Shown here in pieces: positions 1 to 11,435 of a DNA stretch of 64,000 bases. The DNA lies in contig CM055096.1 of assembly GCA_029204225.1 (NCBI GenBank), forward strand, positions 34,425,143 through 34,489,142. The letters are read 5' to 3'. The translations under genes were made by a program, and so were the position numbers. The notes below the pieces were generated by a model, which was not told the DNA's origin, did not search any database, and worked only from the letters and a program-made list of their open reading frames with translations. The stretch is from Diphasiastrum complanatum. Taxonomy: Eukaryota; Streptophyta; Lycopodiopsida; Lycopodiales; Lycopodiaceae. Every line of letters begins with the position of its first letter. Positions within the stretch are counted from its first letter, which is position 1.

Positions 1-339
1 ATCTTACTTACTGCAAACCTCCAGGTGCCGGTTAACCACAAGAGACCAAACGATTCATGTTTGACCCCGCCATAGGACCTAATCCGGGTCCACCCACCGT
101 GCCCTGGCCTGTGACCGTATCAAGCTGGATCCGACCTCCATCCCAGACGGCGTCCCATACCACCGCCTAGGCTCTCAGCCATCTCCTGCCTCACGCTAGC
201 AATACATCCTAGCTGTGCACACGCTCTCCATCCACCTCCTCCTAGGTAGATAGAATGGATGGCAAATGAGTCCTCCTCTCCTTGTATACCTCCAAGGAGA
301 GAGACTCCAAGCGATGTGCACTCCTGGATCATGACATGT

Positions 340-1990
340 GGCAACCATGCAGGTTCACGAGTCACCGGTCAAGTCTACAGGCCCAGTCATCGTCCAGTCT
401 CAAGTCTGGGTTTGGGACCCAAGGGAGTTGGGTCCCTAACACCCCCACTCTTTTTGGTTTATATATTGATGAGCTTGAGAGAGCTATCAACCAGGATGGT
501 AGTATTGGCTGCAGGCTGGGTGATATACTCATATCGATTTTGCTTTATGTTGATGATGTGGCCTTGCTTTCTGCTTTTGGCGAGGGGTTGCAACGGCACT
601 TGGATACATTATAGGTTTTTGGAGACTTATTCGGTTTTTACTGTGCATACCAAGAAAACCAATGTTATGATCTTTAATCCCTCCAGGACCTTTATGCAGC
701 GACATATGTTCACTCTAGGGGGACAACCCCTTGAGGTGGTATCCTCTTCCACCTATTTGGGGACTTCCTTCACTGAGACTACGTAACGGGCATGCTACGC
801 TGGTTAGTCTTGTCACTTGAGCGCTTTTGTTTCAAGAAGCACATTCGCGATGCCCCAAGTAAGTGCAACCGATTTGATACTATTGTTGCACCCACAATTA
901 TGTATGCAGCAGAGGCTTGGTGCACTGGGATTCCTGAGTTAGAGTGGACTAGCTTTTCTCGTCTACATATCAGTATGCTGGCATGCATGATCTGAGCCAA
1001 ACCATTTGTTCCTCACCAGGTTATACTTCGTAGTTTGTTGTCATTCCACTACGGGTTGAGGCTATTTTCAGGTTGATCACATACATCAAGGAGTGATGAG
1101 TCTTCCGGTTTCACGTTATCCACACACAGTTTTTCTCTCTTCTCAATAGCTTCATTTCTAGGGTCATCAGCTATCATGGTACTCCCAGGCTTCTCGTCTT
1201 CTACGCATATACGACATTGATATTTATGATCCACCAGTGGGTTCTCGTTAGTATATCAGGGGGTTTATTTATCGTGCATATTCTCGAGTGAGACTTGGCA
1301 CAGGCCCTTGGGGGTCAAACCGGACTTCTATCACTCCAATTTCCTAGAGCTAGACAGTGTTGGGGTCCTAGTTTTGCCTCGCTATTTAGATAGCGGACTT
1401 TCACATTGCCTCCATTTTACACTGGGCCAGCTCCGAGTTTCCTCACATCAGCTATATGGCGTGGTGCTTCCAGGGCATCCCTCATATGAGCAGACTTTGT
1501 CAGATGTGCACATTAGGGGAGGTGGAGTCAGAGGAGCATTTCATATTCAGATGGCATGTCTATGTTATCATTGTCTTTTCCGGGACTCTCTAGTCACACT
1601 TCGCTCACTCATTTCATATGTTGACCCTCGATGTGTAGCACTGATGCTTCGCGAGATGTTCCTGCTCCGTAGAGATATTTGTCAGAGAGATCAATATGGA
1701 TACCATGACTCCCAGCAGACCCAAATTACCTCCTTTTTCTCTAGGAGATGATCTAGAGCAGACGCCGACATTTTGTCAGAGGATGAGTCAGATATCTTAA
1801 CTCGAGATTCTCGTCGCGATCGCCAATAGCGTATTGCGTCCTGGCCACATGTTAGAGCTACCAGGAGACTTCAGAGACGTAGAGCTCATGGGCATAGGCC
1901 CACTGCTTCAACACCTGCATCTTCTTCTATCGTTGCTTTCTGCAACAATGTCCTTGTGGTGACATGATCTATCATACAGTTCGGATGGTT
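340..1990 (+). pseudogene. LINE fragment 1: reverse transcriptase 3' half and C-terminus
   Basis: Decayed non-LTR retrotransposon. The reading moves between frames but stays collinear with LINE pol. A reverse transcriptase block near 440-600 has the polymerase core YVDD preceded by a TLFGLYIDELE-type stretch. It is followed by a thumb-like block (640-790, containing STYLG), then a block near 860-1000 with IMYAAEAW. A C-terminal tail in shifting frames reaches about 1990. Several stops and frameshifts show it is dead. The endonuclease and first ORF are missing on the left. The family assignment rests on motif order; exact ends are not visible because no poly-A tail or target duplication was found. 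Confidence 0.75.
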
Positions 1991-2327
1991 ATTGTATAGA
2001 TATACGGGGTGGGTTCCCCCTGAGCCAAGCTAGCCCATCATTCTCTCTTTGCAAAATATGTGCCTCCTTCATTGCCTGTTACAGCCTCCATCACCCGCTT
2101 TTCTTTTGCTTTTTCGATTGTAACTTCCTTGTCGGTGCACCAAGGATCAAACAGTAATGCAGGTGAGAGTTTAGGAACATTCTGAAGCCAATGGAAGCAT
2201 CATGATTTTTACGTTTACATAATTCTAAGCATCATGACATTTTTGACATACGTCACATGTTTGTGATGATATTGTAAGCTTGTATATAACATCTTTATGT
2301 ACAATTTTGGCACTTAAAGCATCAATG

Positions 2328-2330
<3 letters not shown>

Positions 2331-2393
<63 letters not shown>
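2331..2393. repeat. (CT)n microsatellite
   Basis: About 31 uninterrupted CT dinucleotides between the two LINE fragments. The long SLSLSL and RERERE readings across it are artefacts of the dinucleotide repeat. Confidence 0.97.
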
Positions 2394-2397
<4 letters not shown>

Positions 2398-2499
2398 CAT
2401 CTTCTTCACCTATCTGCATTAATACTCCACAAACAAAGGCCATTACTCCTATCTCAGCAGGACTTGTACACTCCAACAAAAGCCTATGAAGGCTACTTG

Positions 2500-4794
2500 T
2501 AGACAGCAGTGGATGCTCTACGAACGGAGGTGTAGAATCTTGAAGTGGCCGTGATCATTTTAACCAAGGATAATGCAATTCTCAAAAAGAAAATCCAGAT
2601 ACTAGAAGCACTGCCGACTCCAATGACAAAGCAAGATTCATGAACTAGAGAAGAATCCGGTTGAACATAAAGATGCCACAAAGACCTGGGCTTCATTATT
2701 CAAAAAAGAAAGTACTTCTACTCAAATGTCTACTTTTATTTCTGCCACCATTTCAGAAGAGAAACTTAGAGATTTAAAAGCTCTAAATGTTCGAGTTCGA
2801 GGAATTCCTGATACTCAAGATGCATTGAAAGAAGCAACATCATTTCTATAAACTTCATCTTTTAATGTTGATAGAATGGATAATGCTTGGCGCACCAAGA
2901 AAGATAATTCCACCCTTATCATCCAGTTCAAATCAAAAGAGGAGAGAAGAAATGTATTGCGGCTCAAAATCAAGTTAAAGGGTACAAACATATTCCTAGA
3001 CGACGATCTCACATATATACAGGTGGAAGAACATAAGAAAGCTTTCCAAGAGGCCAAGGTGGAGTGGCATGTTTGTACCAAGGGACTCTACAATCTATTC
3101 TTGAGTTCATGGGTCATGATATACATGCACGCTATCTTTGGATTCGCCTACTGGGCCTGGACAGACATCTTTATGGCAATATGTTACTTTCCACCTATGA
3201 CATCCTCTTTTGCAGACGTTGACTCCATACATTGATCTATCACCAGACATTATCAGATATTCAGTGCGAGGTCATATACTCCTGACTGGTGATTTCAATG
3301 CCAAGACTGCCTCACGTCAAACAGAACTCCACGATGCTTCAGATCAATTTCGTGTGCAATCTATTGATTAGGTGGATAAGGGTATTTGCAGGACTTCTGT
3401 TGATACTCTTGGATCGGTCACTTCTTACGGTGAGTATCTTCTTCAATTTGGAGGTGCACATGATTTAGCCATTTTTAATGGCTTAGCTTGTTGGCCTGAC
3501 TCTATTGGATTTACTTGCCATCCCCATAGTGGCGGACATAGTGTGGTGGATTATCTCATGGGATCATCCTCTTTCATCTCATTCATCTCATATTTCCGTA
3601 TTTCCACCACTACTCTTTCATATCACTCGTGGCTCTCGTTCCACCTTGGACACACCATACCATCTACTCCACATCCCTCTTCCTCTACCTCTAATCGGGC
3701 ACCAAAATACAAGTTTGATGAGACTTATATTTTTTATACCAAGAAGCTCTTATGACTTTACTCCGTAATTTTCCCCATAATCTGCCTTTGGAATCCCAAG
3801 CTGCTTTCCTCACTGTTGCCTTACATGCAGTTGCCTCCATAGCTTTCCATCACGCAAATCCATCAACAAATCATCTATACACAATGTCATTCACCTCACT
3901 TCCTCTGTGACGTTCGTCATATATGCCACCGTGTTCTTCGCAATAAAAAAACGTACTTATGAATCAAATGAAGGCAAACATCTCATTAATCTCCTTGTCA
4001 GCTCCTCCACTGGTGCCTTTTGGCATGAGTTCTCTCCTTGGTCTCCACCTAGCTCACTCACAGATCTTCGTACTTGGACTAACTATGCCACCACTTTGTA
4101 CACTATCCCTACTGACATTCCCATTATCATTTCCCCACGACCCTTTGTTTTCCCTCTTTTTACATCTAATATGGTCCTTGCAGCCATCAACAAAATGAGA
4201 ACACACCGTACACAAGATGTTGAAGGTTCAGAATCTGAACTTCTTATCCATGCTCCTGATACACTGACACCCATGCTTGCCGATCTTCTTAACCACGCTG
4301 TCATCATTGGTTTCCCTTCCTCTTGGTGCACCAATATCATCCATCCTATCCACAAGACTGGTGATCCCATGAAATCTGATAATTACTGCACCATCATGAT
4401 TGGACATGTCATTGCAAAACTCTATGGTACCATCCTTCAGTCTGTGGTGAGTATAGATGTAGAGTCTAGGAGGCTTCATGCTATAAGTCAGGCGGGTTTC
4501 AAAGCTCATTACTCTACTATTGATCACGTCTTTACACTTATGACATTATGGTCACTCCTATAGATCGACACCGCAATTAGCGTGTATGTTGTATAGTACC
4601 TCACAGACCTCATATTTGGACATCTAGAGGGAGAGCTTTTGATAGAAGACGTCGTCCCAGTCAGCACAAGAGTATGAGACATAGTCATCGTCAGCGGATC
4701 GCTATTGTAGTAGATTCTCTTGTTTCATCGAGCACACATATCACATCCTTTTTTAGTCGTCTTAGTTGACAGAGTACACTTCTTCTCAACATGG
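2500..4794 (+). pseudogene. LINE fragment 2: ORF1-like, endonuclease and RT N-terminus
   Basis: A second LINE remnant, covering the 5' part of an element. About 2740-3080 encodes an ORF1-type RNA-binding protein remnant (RVRGIPDTQD, then a charged block). About 3235-3660 is the C-terminal half of an endonuclease/exonuclease/phosphatase domain: TGDFNA, then GGHSVVDYLMGS, then a serine/histidine-containing end. About 3907-4560 is the start of the reverse transcriptase: IIHPIHKTGDP, a GH-AKLYG block and QAGF followed by STIDHVFTL. The catalytic YxDD part is absent. A short basic tail lies at 4590-4790. Stops break every domain. The right end is cut by the copia-I insertion at 4795-4800. Confidence 0.75.
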
Positions 4795-4799
4795 ACATC

Positions 4800-5226
4800 T
4801 ATTAGGAATTAATGTTTATTTAATACCCCTTAATGATAGTTTGGCCATGCCTGCGTGTTATTATAGGGGTCATACTATTTATAGTAAATTTGTATTTTAT
4901 TGCTTATGCATGTACATGGGCGCACTACTACTAGATTAGGATCTGTTTTACTACTTAGAAACTCATCTTGGATCTTCGCCCAATATAGGTAGTAATTTTA
5001 GGAAATAGCTTTTGTTCTTTTGCTATTTGCTTTAGGCTTTTAGCTTTTCACATAGATTAGAGAAACTATACATATAAGTTGGCGCCCCACCACAATTCAT
5101 TCCAATGTTTTAGAGCTTTGCTGAATTCTTCTATAATCTGAATTCTCTTTAATCTCTATGCTTGGTTTGTGTGAGTGCTAGTAGGACTGGTAACTCCATT
5201 TAGAATTTGCATGACAAATTCTAACA
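4800..5226 (+). repeat. Copia-I 5' LTR
   Basis: 427 bp, ending in CTAACA. It starts TATTAGGAATT where the 3' LTR has TGTTAGGAATT, one substitution. The primer site TGGTATCAGAGC (5227-5238), complementary to the 3' end of initiator tRNA-Met, follows with no gap. Confidence 0.95.
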
Positions 5227-5752
5227 TGGTATCAGAGCAGGCTTTTTGGTGTGAGAGAGAGCTTGCTTTTGCAGGCGTGCAATCAGATTGGAGGAGCTGC
5301 GCTGGACTGCTGTTGGAAGTAGTCTAGATCATTGACTGCGGAATATTTGTATCTGCTGACTCCATCGGTGCTTATTGGCTGTTTACAGACCTGAATCAGA
5401 AATTTACAGATCTAATTCTACAATTGCAGCTCACAGGTGTTTGATGACTGATCGCTGCTTGACTGTTTGCTGGAACTGCACATTGTTCGCTGTCTCTGAC
5501 CTGATCGCTGTCTACTGGCACTGTTTCAGAACTGTTCATTGTCTACTGCTCTGTAGAACCTGTTTACTGCTGTCAGAACTGCAGACCTACTCTTCGCAGT
5601 GTGCTGTCTATTGAAATTTCTGATCACTAAAAACAGACACATTGTTGAAGAAAAACAGGCTGATTGCTTTTGGAACAGATCTACAGGGCCTAATTTTCTG
5701 AAAAGATACTGATTGCTGAAAACTCAGGCTATAAAAATCAGGTTGCTAAAAA

Positions 5753-6631
5753 TTGTTACAGATCAGAACAATGGCAGGATTCAACGATGATGTATTGTTG
5801 GAGTCTAGCAAGCTAGATGGAACGAATTACAGTATATGGAAGTTCAAGATGCAAAATATTCTCCAAGATCGAGAATATTGGCAGATTGTCACAGGCATCG
5901 ATATACGTCCTAACACTGACAGGGAGTTACGGGAGTATCAGAGGCGTAGAAGAAAAGCTCATCATATCATCAACTTGTCAGTTAGAGATATGATGATACC
6001 TCACGTCAGAGATGTTGCTGGACCCAAGGAGGCTTTGGATATACTAAAGAACTTCTATGAGACGGTGAATCAATCACGAATATTGTTCTTGACTAATAAG
6101 CTACACACATTGAAGATGAGTACGGGTGAATCAGCAACAAACTATTTTACTCGGGTGAAAGGTTTGAGAGGGCAACTTATTGCGGTTGGAGAAAGTGTTC
6201 AAGATTCAGTCTTAGTATCCATTGTGCTTAATAGTCTACCTTTGGCTTATCAGAACTTTGTAATGATGTTATCGTTACGGGAAACGAGGACTTCTTTCAA
6301 TGAGCTGAATGCCATATTACTATAGAAAGAAATGAGACGACAAAATATTGTCAACAGGGACGATTTCAAGGAACAGGCATTCCTGGCGAAGAAGCAAGAG
6401 CAAAGTTCCAAGAAGGGTGGCAAAGGGAAGAAGAAGAAGAAGAAGAAGCAGCTAAATACGGAGGAGATTCAATCAAATCGATCAGATGATGGAAAGAAAG
6501 GAGTTCGAAAAGGCAACTGCTTTGTTTGTGGAAAATCAGGGCATTATGCAAAGGAGTGTTGGCACAACAAGTTCAAAAGAAGCAGGATGGGAATTTTGTT
6601 GAAGAAGAAGAAGCATCTAATGCAAAATTAA
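5753..6631 (+). pseudogene. Copia-I gag (UBN2 type) with CCHC zinc knuckle
   Basis: Nucleocapsid precursor of the element. The first part (5753-6325) has the plant copia gag signature LDGTNYSIWKFKM near residue 20 and a helical UBN2-like body. A TAG at 6323-6325 interrupts it. Reading resumes at 6332 in the same frame with a lysine-rich stretch, then one CCHC knuckle (CFVCGKSGHYAKEC, about 6518-6560) that would bind RNA. Assembly into virus-like particles is known for the family; here the stop makes a full protein unlikely. Confidence 0.9.
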
Positions 6632-6699
6632 GTGTTTTGGATCTTGAAGACTATGAATTGTTTTTGGCATCGACATCTTCTGGTGCTGGCTTCTCAAAG

Positions 6700-7535
6700 G
6701 AATAAGACTATTGGTTTATTGATTCAGGAGCTTCAAAGCATATGACACCTAGGCGGGAGTGGCTATCTAATTTCAAAAATTAGATGATGGGTCAAATGTG
6801 AAGTTGGGAGACAACTACACATATGATATAAAAGGAGTTGGAAAAATACAAGTTCAACTACCTTCAAGGAAGATTGGTGAAATAAAGGACTTGCTTTATG
6901 TACCAGGAATTAAGAAAAACTTACTCTCAGTATCAGCTATTGCTAAGCAACACATGGTGGTGCAGTTTGATGATGAGCGGCTCATCAAGAGGAAGGATAA
7001 TGAAGTAGTAGCTGACAACATACTTGCAGGGCGGTTGTACAAACTTCAGGCTCAAGTGGTGGATCATCATGCAAGTGTTGCGGATATTGGATCAGTGAGT
7101 AAGCTATGGCACGAAAGGTTTGGACATCTGAATTATAAAAGTCTACAAGTCTTGAGGAAATACAACATGGTTACAGGTTTACCTCAAGTTGTTTCTGATC
7201 ACAAGGTTTGTGAAGGCTGTGTCTTAAGCAAGCATCATATGAAGAAATTTTCGCCTAGTACATTCAGGGCGAGAAATGTTCTAGAACTCGTTCATACAAA
7301 TTTGTGTGGTCCTATGAGAACTCAGTCCTATGGGGGAGCAAGTTACTTCATGGTGTTTGTGGATAACTATTCTAGGAAGACATGGATCTATCTTCTCAAG
7401 AATAAGGGTGAGCATTCAAGTATTTCACGTGGTTTAAGACATAGGCGGAGAAAGAAACAGATAGACAAATTAAAATACTACGCTCAGACAAAGGGGGAGA
7501 ATTTCTACGAAATTTCAGGTGTTTTGCAATGATCA
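6700..7535 (+). pseudogene. Copia-I protease remnant and integrase N-terminal half
   Basis: An aspartic protease active-site motif DSGASKHMT lies at about 6720-6750, in a different frame from the block that follows. 6798-7420 gives the gag-pre-integrase region ([16 protein letters not shown]) and the integrase zinc-binding HHCC module (H-ERFGHLNY, then CEGCVLSKHH). It continues into the first catalytic aspartate region, where the usual D in LVHTDLCGP is replaced by N (LVHTNLCGP). After about 7420 the frame is lost. Frameshifts plus the D-to-N change predict no active integrase. Confidence 0.88.
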
Positions 7536-7554
7536 TGGTATAAAGAGACAATTT

Positions 7555-7812
7555 TCAAACACGAACACGCCTCAACAAAATGGAGTTGCAGAAAGAAAGA
7601 ACCGGTCTATAGTGGAAACTGCGAGGAGTATGCTCAAGAGCAAAAATCTTCCAAATATGTTTTGAGGTGAAGCAATTAAGACGGCGGTTTATCTTTTGAG
7701 TCAAAGTCCTACAAAGGTTGTAGAGAATCGGACTCCAGAGGAAGCTTACACGGGTCGGAAACCAGATGTAAGTCATTTGAGAGTGTTTGGTAGTATTGCT
7801 TATGCTCACATG
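7555..7812 (+). pseudogene. Copia-I integrase fragment with catalytic glutamate region
   Basis: Plus-strand reading of the QQNGVAERKNR catalytic-glutamate block, followed by SPTKVVENRTPEEAYTGRKP and LRVFGSIAYAHM. In intact copia elements this continues into the integrase C-terminus; here it stops at 7812, where the inverted segment begins. One stop codon (near 7664) and a frameshift relative to the upstream block are present. Confidence 0.88.
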
Positions 7813-9992
7813 ATTGTCACACTAAAGTACCGTAGGTGAATCTTGTACCATATGTAGTAGAATCCTTCGTAACCATATTGCTTCACTTGCTACACTTGTA
7901 GGAGCTCGATATTCTGCCTCTGTAGATGATAATGCAATAGTATGTTGTTTCTTTGAACTCCCAGAGATAGCACCATAACCAGGACTAAAAACATAACCTG
8001 TAGTAGATCTTCGGTCTTCCGCATCTCTAGCCCAATCAACATCTACATAGCCCTGTAACTTCAAAATTTCATAGTTGCACTGCGTTTCAGAGAACACGAA
8101 TCTGAAAAGAAAAAACATTTAATTTTTTTTTGTGGGCAATATGGGTATGCAACAATGCCTGTTAGATTCTATCAAGGTTAAAAGTTTTCTATGGAAATGT
8201 GTTCCATTTCTTGTCAAATCACTGCATTGATAATGAGCAGTTATTATGCCAAGACCACCCTCCCCCCTTCTATCCTCCTGCGTTTCTGGAAAAAAAAAAT
8301 TCCTTTTTTTCTACGTTTCTATCCCGGAATGAGAAACGGGGAAACGTGTTTGCCCAAAAACGCGTTTCTGTGCAACTATGCTTCAAATCATCCTGTCTCC
8401 CATAAAGAATACCAAATCTCAAAGTACCCTGGATATATATGAGTATCCGCTTAGCAGCTCTCTAATGAATTTGCTTAGGCTTAGCCATAAACTGACTAAC
8501 CATACTCATAGCATAAGCAATATCTGGTCTCGTAGTAGTTCAATAGATTAAGCTGCCAACAAGCTTTTTGTATAATGTCTCATCTACATTCTGATCCTCC
8601 TCAACTTTAATAAGCTTACATCCACTATCATATGGTGTAGAAATAGGCTTGCACTCTAACATATTGAACTTTTCAAAGTTCATGAGCATACTTAGATTGA
8701 GAAATAAATAGCCCATGTGCTACTCTCCATACCTCAATCCCAAGAAAATATTGTAGTGAACCAAGATCTCTTATGTCAAACTCCGATGAGAGTTCTTTTT
8801 CTTGATACCCTGAATACTATGATCTGATCTTGTATTAACAAGGTCATCCACGTACATCACTACAATTACAATATGACCATCCCCGATCAAAACATAAAGT
8901 GTATGCTCCGAACTACTCCTCTGAAAGCCAAGCTCCTCAAAGTATGTGTCAATCCTCGTGTACCATGCCCTAGGTGCCTACTTAAGTCCATATAGTGCCT
9001 TGTCCAACTTGCAAACTTTGTCTTCATGTCCTTTTACTAGGTATCCCTCTGGCTGCTCCACGTAGACTTCCTCCTCTAGAAATCCATTCAAGAATGCACT
9101 CTTCACATCCAGTTGTTGAATATCCCATCCAAACTGAGCTGCCAATAATAAAACCGTCCTCACAGTAGTAGACTTAGCAACTGGTGCAAAAGTTTCTTCA
9201 TAGTCAATCCCTTTCTATTGAGCATAACCTTTTGCCACCAATCTTGCCTTATGTTTATCTATAGAACCCTCTAATTTGTACTTAGTTCTATAGACCCACT
9301 TGCATCCAATGGCCTTTTTACCTGTAGGTAACCGAACAAGTCTCCAAGTCTCGTTCTTAATAATTGAGTCGTACTCCTCATCCATAGCTTTCCTCCAAAT
9401 ATCCTCTTTTAGCTTGTTTGAAAGTAGATGGATCCTTGGTTTCCAATACTGTGGCCATATATGCAAAATGTACATCCCCATCTTTGTGATGATCTTCGTG
9501 ATGATCCTCCTGTTGATCCTCTTGTTGATCCTGATGTTCATGTTGCTTTTCAAGTCTAGCCGATCTCCTAGTCTCATGTGTACTGGACTCTCCCTGTTCC
9601 ATAATGGCACCATCCTTGAGTACCATCAGGCAATCTTCTAGCTTCTGATGTAGGATACTTCCTGCCTAGTGAAGTAGGAGGTGAATAAGTATCCCATATA
9701 CTTGATATCTCCTTCCTCTTTTCTTTCTCAACAAAGGTCACTCTAGGTATTTGGATTGGCATAGGCGATACATGTGTTGATTCGGGTCCCTGGGCCCCTG
9801 TAATAACTCGTCACACAATATAGGGATTCCTCCATCTTGATTCCTATCATAAGGTATCTCTGTATCTTTATGAGTTGCCTCCTCACCAAAGATTACATCT
9901 CTGTTTATGATGACTTTCTTACCCTCCAAGTCATACAACATGTATCCCTTCTCTTGACTATCGTATCCAAGGAATAAACGCTTGGTTGCCTA
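7801..9992 (-). pseudogene. Copia-I inverted pol segment: integrase C-terminus, RT, RNase H
   Basis: Read on the minus strand from 9990 leftward. TKRLFLGYDSQEKGYMLYD and the linker are followed by the RT start (WRKAMDEEYDSIIKNETW, CKWVYRTKYK, ARLVAKGYAQ at 9215-9430). Next come [10 protein letters not shown] and the KALYGLK block (8978-9120), then YVDD (about 8860), GSLIY and RPDIAYAMS (about 8520-8560), and finally RNase H (DVDWARD, SSTEAEYRAP) and CDNHVSI (to 7801). This is precisely the part missing from the plus-strand reading of the same element, so it is an internal inversion rather than a second element. Several stops are present. The reading is interrupted by the MITE at 8070-8380. 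Confidence 0.88.
8070..8380. mobile_element. Non-autonomous hAT-like MITE, copy 1
   Basis: A 311-bp insertion with terminal inverted repeats CATAGTTGCAC / GTGCAACTATG and many subterminal GAAACG/CGTTTC motifs. It splits the RNase H reading: the host sequence on both sides joins as DDLK-LQGYVDVDWA on the minus strand. An imperfect duplication of about 8 bp (CTTCAAAA left, CTTCAAAT right) flanks it, separated from the left terminus by two or three T. No transposase. The 8-bp duplication points to the hAT superfamily; the terminal sequence is shared with the element at 24850-25559. Confidence 0.8.
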
Positions 9993-9994
9993 AA

Positions 9995-10165
9995 TTGGCG
10001 AAAAATCCAATTTTTCACAGCAGGACAAAGCACATTGAAGTAAAACACTTCATCAGAGAGAAGATTCAGAGGGGTGAAGTGGAGCTTATCTATTGTCCTA
10101 CGGAAGAGCAAGTTGCAGATATCTTTACCAAAGGACTTGGCAAAGAAAATTTTTCAGAAGTTTAG
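9995..10165 (+). pseudogene. Copia-I RNase H 3' end
   Basis: Plus-strand continuation [19 protein letters not shown], then YCPTEEQVADIFTKGL, the canonical end of copia RNase H. A frameshift follows near 10145, before the final FRELLG stretch. The polypurine tract TCAAGGGGGAG lies at 10201-10211, directly before the 3' LTR. Confidence 0.92.
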
Positions 10166-10211
10166 AGAACTTCTAGGAGTAATAGATAACAAAGTAAACA
10201 TCAAGGGGGAG

Positions 10212-10611
10212 TGTTAGGAATTAATGTTTATTTAATACCCCTTAATGATAGTTTGGCCATGCCTATGTGCTATTATAGGGGCCATATAGTAAATTCGTTT
10301 TTTATTGCTTATGCATGTAGGTGGGTGCACTACTACTAGATTAGGATCTGTTTTACTACTTAGAAACTCATCTTGGGTCTTTGCCCAATATAGGTAGTAA
10401 TTTTAGCAATTAGATTTTGTTCTTTTGTTATTTGCTTTAGGCTTTTAGCATTTCACATAGATTAGATAAACTATATATGTACGCTAGCGCCTCACAAGAG
10501 CTTTGCTCAACTCTCCTATAATCCGAATTCTCGATAATCTCTATGCTTGGTTTGTGTGAGTGCTAGTAAAACTAGTAACGTCATATAGAATTTGTTTGAC
10601 AAATTCTAACA
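10212..10611 (+). repeat. Copia-I 3' LTR
   Basis: 400 bp, TGTTAGGAATT to CTAACA, clearly homologous to 4800-5226 with scattered substitutions and small indels that account for the length difference. It is flanked on the right by the ACATC target duplication. Confidence 0.95.
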
Positions 10612-10616
10612 ACATC

Positions 10617-11435
10617 TACACTTATTGTATCACCTCTCATATTTACTTACTATGAGAGTAGAGTACAGTAGAGGACTATCTACTGATCTTTCTTAACTAG
10701 TAGTTGTTTGTTTTACCGGAGATATTTTATATTTACAAGATTTAGATTATAGCTACTGATATGAGACATGGCGGAGTACATGGCAAGAAATAGTGAATAT
10801 TAGCAACTGCAAGACCATGAGAGTCACCTTGCGCGCTAGCTCTGATCTCGTATTTGGCGGTCGCAATCCTCGGACCAACGCTATGCGCTGACGACCACTC
10901 GCTCCCTGCGGCTGTGAAGCTACATCAGCTGGTTGCTTGAAGAAGATGTGAGAGTTAAAAGGAGAATTGCTTGAATCTAGAACACAAATGATGGCAATAA
11001 AAGCATGGATCGTTACAGGCAAGCGCTCCTGGATGCAGAATGGATTGCGATCTCTCTCTCTCTCTCTCTCCAACGACGCCGCTGCTTTCTATAGGAAATA
11101 CTACGCCTTCAACTCGGATATGACATAAAAGTACTACTAAACCTTAAACCCTAACCCCTATTGTAACATGCTTTTAGGGTGGTGCAATTAAGTGACATGT
11201 TATCTTATTTTTAGGGAGCTTTGTTACAATGAGTAGCGTCTCTGCTCTTAACGAATGAGAGTGTGCCACATCAACACTTTTCTTTTGCCATTGTAGATTA
11301 TGACAAAGCGCTCTTACACCCTAACCCACTATTGTAAGAGCGGCTGTGTGCTTTTAGGTCCGATGCAATCACAACTCGCCAAGTATTTTTTACTTGCAAA
11401 AGCACTTGATTCACATGTTTATCAAGTTGGCATGT
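10617..11435. other. Unassigned flank with possible gene 5' end and short repeats
   Basis: No recognised gene. The part 10753-11073 is less AT-rich than its surroundings and open on the minus strand for about 106 codons. It starts in a GA-rich tract (GAGA repeat at 11050-11070) and ends at a possible splice donor (GCAAG followed by GTGACT near 10820), so it could be the orphaned 5' exon of a lost gene. The evidence is weak. 11149-11358 holds two copies of a CCCTAACCC-type segment and a perfect 10-bp inverted repeat (11309-11318 / 11333-11342). Confidence 0.3.

Larger units (their letters stand above)
4800..10611 (+). mobile_element. Copia-I, Ty1/copia LTR retrotransposon with inverted pol segment
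   Basis: Complete insertion bounded by LTRs and by a perfect 5-bp target duplication ACATC (4795-4799 and 10612-10616). Order on the plus strand: LTR, primer site, gag, zinc knuckle, protease remnant, integrase, then a segment of about 2.2 kb in reverse orientation holding integrase C-terminus, reverse transcriptase and most of RNase H, then the last part of RNase H on the plus strand, polypurine tract and LTR. Stops and frameshifts occur in most domains, so it is not autonomous. It is inserted into LINE fragment 2. Confidence 0.95.

Noticed and set aside
2225-2489. Open readings rich in SLSLSL or RERERE
   Set aside because: They are translations of the (CT)n microsatellite; the same applies near 11050, 31190 and 38550.
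7813-9990. A separate minus-strand copia nested in copia-I
   Set aside because: No LTRs, primer site or target duplication bound it, and its content is exactly what the plus-strand element lacks; internal inversion is simpler.
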